DNA of 64,000 nucleotides from the NCBI RefSeq assembly GCF_001509475.1, contig NZ_LLZG01000115.1, forward strand, positions 124,001-188,000, given 5' to 3'. Positions within the stretch are counted from its first letter, which is position 1; every line of letters starts with the position of its first letter. This DNA comes from Streptomyces regalis. GTDB lineage: Bacteria > Actinomycetota > Actinomycetes > Streptomycetales > Streptomycetaceae. Made by a program: the position numbers and the translations under genes. The notes beneath the pieces were generated by a model. It was not told the origin of the DNA. It saw only the letters and a program-made list of their open reading frames with translations, and did not search any database. Shown here one piece after another: positions 61,840 through 64,000 of the stretch.

Positions 61840-63443
61840 GGCGCCCTGTGAGCCTGTCGTCGGCGGGGCTGCTGGGTGCGGGGGTGCCGGTGGCGGCGAG
61901 GCTACTGGTGGCGGGGCGACGGGTGGCCAGGTTGCTGATGACGGCGCGACAGGCGACAACGCTGCCGGTCACGGGGCGACGGGTGGCCAGGCTGCTGATG
62001 ACGGCGCGACAGGCGACAACGCTGCCGGTCACGGGGCGACGGGTGGCCAGGCTGCCGGTCACGGGGCGACAAGCGACAACGCTGCCGGTCACGGGGCGAC
62101 AAGCGACAACGCTGCCGGTCGCGGGGCGACAGGCGGCCAGGCTGCCGGTCACGGGGCGACAGGCGACAACGCTGCCGGTCACGGGGCGACAGGCGACAAC
62201 GCTGCCGGTCACGGGGCGACGGGTGGCCAGGCTGCTGGTGGCGGGGCGCCGGGCGGCAACGCCGCTGACCGCGGGACGACAGGCAGCCAGGCTGCTGATG
62301 ACGAAGCAACCGTCAGCCACACCACCGACCGCCGGGCGCCCGACAGCAACACCACCAGCCGCAGGACGACAGGCGGCAACTCCGACAGTCGCGGGACGGC
62401 AGACGGCCAGGTTGCTGATGGCGGAGCGACAATCGGCAACACCACCGACCGCGAGGCGCCGGACGGCAACACCACCGGCCGCAGGACATCAGACAGCAAG
62501 GCTGCTGCTCGCGGCACTGCTGATGGCGACCTCCGGCTGTGGTCTGACCAGCGGCTCCCCCATGGCCGACGACGTGCGGCCCGGCACGATCGGACGCGGT
62601 GAGCCGCTGAAGGGCGCCGATCTGACGGTGACGTCGAAGTCGTTCACCGAGCAGCTCATCCTCGGCGCGATCATGGGCATCGCCTTCGAGGCGGCCGGCG
62701 CGGAGGTGCTCGACCGCACCGGGATCCAGGGCTCCATCGGCAGCCGCGAGGCGGTCAGGAAGGGGGACGCGGACGCCGGGTACGAGTACACGGGCACGGC
62801 CTGGATCACGTACCTGGGCCGCAGCGAGCCCATCCCCGACCCGCGCGAGCAGTGGGAGGCGGTGCGCGAGGCCGACGCGAAGAACGGGGTGAGCTGGCTG
62901 GCGCCCTCCGCGCTGAACAACACCTACGCCCTGGCGATGAACCAGTCCAACCACAAGAAGTACGGCACGAACACGCTCTCCGACGTCGCCGCACTGTCGA
63001 AGTCCGACCCCGATGCCGTGACGCTCTGCGTGGAGGTGGAGTTCGCCAACCGGGCGGACGGGCTGCCGGGCATGCAGCAGGAGTACGGGATGAGCGCGCC
63101 GACGAAGAACATCACGCAGATGGACACCGGGATCATCTACACCCAGGCCGCGAAGGGGAGTTGCGTCTACGGCGAGGTCTTCACCACGGACGGCCGCATC
63201 AAGTCGATGAACCTGGCGGTGATGGCGGACGACAAGAAGTTCTTCCCCAACTACAACGCCGCCCCCATGATCAACTCCGCGACCCTGAAGAAGTGGCCGG
63301 CGATCGCGGACGTCCTCGACCCGATCACCAAGAAGCTGAACAACGCGGTGGCGCAGGACCTGAACGCGAAGGTGGATGTGGACGGGGAGGACCCGCATCA
63401 GGTGGCGCTGGACTGGATGAAGGAGGAGGGGTTCGTGAAGTAA
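61836..63443 (+). CDS. Betaine/choline-binding lipoprotein with expanded N-terminus
   Basis: 535 residues if the GTG at 61836, coupled to the preceding gene, is used. The first 25 residues are followed by 20 decapeptide repeats (positions about 26-225) and only then by the lipoprotein signal ARLLLAALLMATSGC. The mature protein is a normal OpuAC-type substrate-binding domain: DLTVTSKSFTEQLILGAIMG, GSIGSREAVRKGDADAGYEYTG, LNNTYALAMNQSNHKKYG, MDTGIIYTQAAKGSC, NYNAAPMINSATLKKWPAI. Ordinary relatives have about 20-25 residues before the lipobox Cys. An internal start such as the ATG at 62418 could bypass the repeats. Confidence 0.85.
   Translation: MRRPVSLSSAGLLGAGVPVAARLLVAGRRVARLLMTARQATTLPVTGRRVARLLMTARQATTLPVTGRRVARLPVTGRQATTLPVTGRQATTLPVAGRQAARLPVTGRQATTLPVTGRQATTLPVTGRRVARLLVAGRRAATPLTAGRQAARLLMTKQPSATPPTAGRPTATPPAAGRQAATPTVAGRQTARLLMAERQSATPPTARRRTATPPAAGHQTARLLLAALLMATSGCGLTSGSPMADDVRPGTIGRGEPLKGADLTVTSKSFTEQLILGAIMGIAFEAAGAEVLDRTGIQGSIGSREAVRKGDADAGYEYTGTAWITYLGRSEPIPDPREQWEAVREADAKNGVSWLAPSALNNTYALAMNQSNHKKYGTNTLSDVAALSKSDPDAVTLCVEVEFANRADGLPGMQQEYGMSAPTKNITQMDTGIIYTQAAKGSCVYGEVFTTDGRIKSMNLAVMADDKKFFPNYNAAPMINSATLKKWPAIADVLDPITKKLNNAVAQDLNAKVDVDGEDPHQVALDWMKEEGFVK
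61911..62510 (+). repeat. Twenty 30-bp tandem repeats in a signal-peptide region
   Basis: Exactly twenty 30-bp units in phase with the reading frame. Two types alternate. Type A carries GGGTGGCCAGGCTGCTGATG and encodes RVARLLM. Type B carries AGGCGACAACGCTGCCGGTC and encodes QATTLPV. Both start with a near-constant ACGGGGCGAC. The first eleven units are almost identical; the later nine diverge. The preceding 30 bases (61881-61910) look like a further decayed unit. Confidence 0.95.
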
Positions 63444-63464
63444 CGAGTTCCAAAGAACCCGTTG

Positions 63465-63492
63465 CAAAGGAGTTTTTGCATAGATACCTTTG
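63465..63492. promoter_or_regulatory. Inverted repeat and -10 like box at ArsR gene start
   Basis: CAAAGG at 63465-63470 and CCTTTG at 63487-63492 are symmetric around 16 bases. A TAGATA box at 63481-63486 lies 11 bases before the ATG, the spacing of a leaderless promoter. The symmetric arms flanking the box would suit autorepression by the downstream gene product. Confidence 0.5.
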
Positions 63493-63497
63493 TACGC

Positions 63498-64000
63498 ATG
63501 ACGGAGTCCGACCAGCCCAAGGTGCACAACCTCGACGCCCGTTCCCTGCGTGGGCTCGCCCACCCCCTGCGCATGCAACTGCTCGACGCCCTGCGCTTCA
63601 GCGGGCCGGCCACCGCGTCCCAACTCGCCGAAAGACTGGGCGAGTCCAGTGGGGCCACCAGCTACCACCTACGCCAGCTCGCAGCCCACGGCTTCGTCGA
63701 GGACGACCCCGAGCGGGGCAAGGGGCGGGAGCGGTGGTGGAGGGCGGCGGTGCAGGGGCTGCGGTTCGACGACGCCCTCCTGCACGATGCGAACCCCGAC
63801 GTACGCGGGGCGGCCGACCTGTATCTGCACGAGGTCGCCACCGCACAGGCCCGGGAGCTGTCGACCTGGCTCGGCACCCGCCAGGAGTGGTCCGAGGAGT
63901 GGAACCGCAGCACGGACATGAGCAGCATGACGCTCCGCCTGACCCCGCAGCTCGCGAGCGAACTCGCCCACAAGATCCACGACTTGGTCAACAGCTACCG
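63498..64000 (+). CDS. ArsR-type helix-turn-helix regulator, partial
   Basis: 167 residues visible; the 3' end is outside the window. The winged HTH is LRGLAHPLRMQLLDALRFSG, TASQLAERLGESSGATSYHL, RQLAAHGFVED and GRERWWRAA (about 17-85), as in HTH_20/ArsR-like repressors fused to a helical effector domain. No Shine-Dalgarno site is present near the ATG, so the mRNA may be leaderless. The ligand is unknown. It follows the OpuC operon by 54 bases. Confidence 0.9.
   Translation, partial: MTESDQPKVHNLDARSLRGLAHPLRMQLLDALRFSGPATASQLAERLGESSGATSYHLRQLAAHGFVEDDPERGKGRERWWRAAVQGLRFDDALLHDANPDVRGAADLYLHEVATAQARELSTWLGTRQEWSEEWNRSTDMSSMTLRLTPQLASELAHKIHDLVNSY

Noticed and set aside
61911..62510. Regular repeats considered as a CRISPR array
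   Set aside because: Units are contiguous with no unique spacers, the whole block is in frame with a coding sequence, and no cas genes are present.

Overview
The window is a stretch of high-GC actinobacterial chromosome, almost certainly Streptomyces. Evidence for this: codon third positions dominated by G/C, frequent GTG starts and ATGA/GTGA overlaps, two SsgA-like sporulation proteins, DasR-type dre operators beside GlcNAc phosphotransferase genes, an XRE/DUF397/RsbW-like trio, and an LAXTG-type sortase E substrate. From about 20 kb onward the gene order matches, from memory, the conserved S. coelicolor region around rph, nagF-nagE, cysM-cysO-mec, clpS, pncB, ssgG and hppD. Everything reported was read from sequence alone, with no database searches.

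Left part (1-20 kb, accessory-like). A divergent RsbW-like ATPase fragment and an XRE regulator with its DUF397 partner flank a dense set of palindromes. Next come a two-gene unit resembling a toxin-antitoxin pair, a small methyltransferase, a YqeB-like membrane protein, an I36 inhibitor fold without a signal peptide, a secreted endonuclease/exonuclease/phosphatase-fold protein, a frameshifted permease remnant and two lipoproteins. A membrane-tethered ECF sigma factor with an internal zinc finger and a long Pro-rich tail faces an SsgA-like gene. The 13.9-14.9 kb stretch holds decaying genes (truncations, a nonsense codon, a frameshift, a 21-bp duplication). Barstar, VOC, alginate-lyase-like, DUF445 and SGNH hydrolase genes follow.

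Middle part (20-45 kb, core-like). Here lie an ABC-2 exporter operon, a class A penicillin-binding protein, an SMR guanidinium/drug exporter behind a likely guanidine-III riboswitch, a GroES-like protein, DUF3618 and Bcp. Two tandem HNH nuclease genes run directly into an unusual tRNA-Leu(UAG). RdgB, RNase PH and three GlcNAc PTS genes with three dre sites follow. A membrane-anchored MazF-like toxin precedes the carrier-protein-dependent cysteine pathway (cysM, cysO, mec) with a short HVDLCR leader peptide. Two alanine/glycine-type transporters share a 36-bp upstream element.

Right part (43-64 kb). This holds DUF2017/ClpS, the NAD salvage genes pncB and pncA, a large secreted M6 metalloprotease behind palindromic sites, twin RDD proteins, ssgG, a GlcD-like oxidase and a TPR protein. 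A beta-propeller-like protein and the divergent hppD/hpdA tyrosine catabolism pair come next. The window ends with a four-gene OpuC-type betaine/choline ABC operon whose binding protein carries twenty in-frame 30-bp repeats in front of its lipoprotein signal, and with a partial ArsR-type regulator.

The strongest candidates for something undescribed are the OpuC signal-peptide repeat expansion, the HNH-HNH-tRNA unit, the 36-bp element shared by two transporters, and the palindrome cluster beside the XRE gene.
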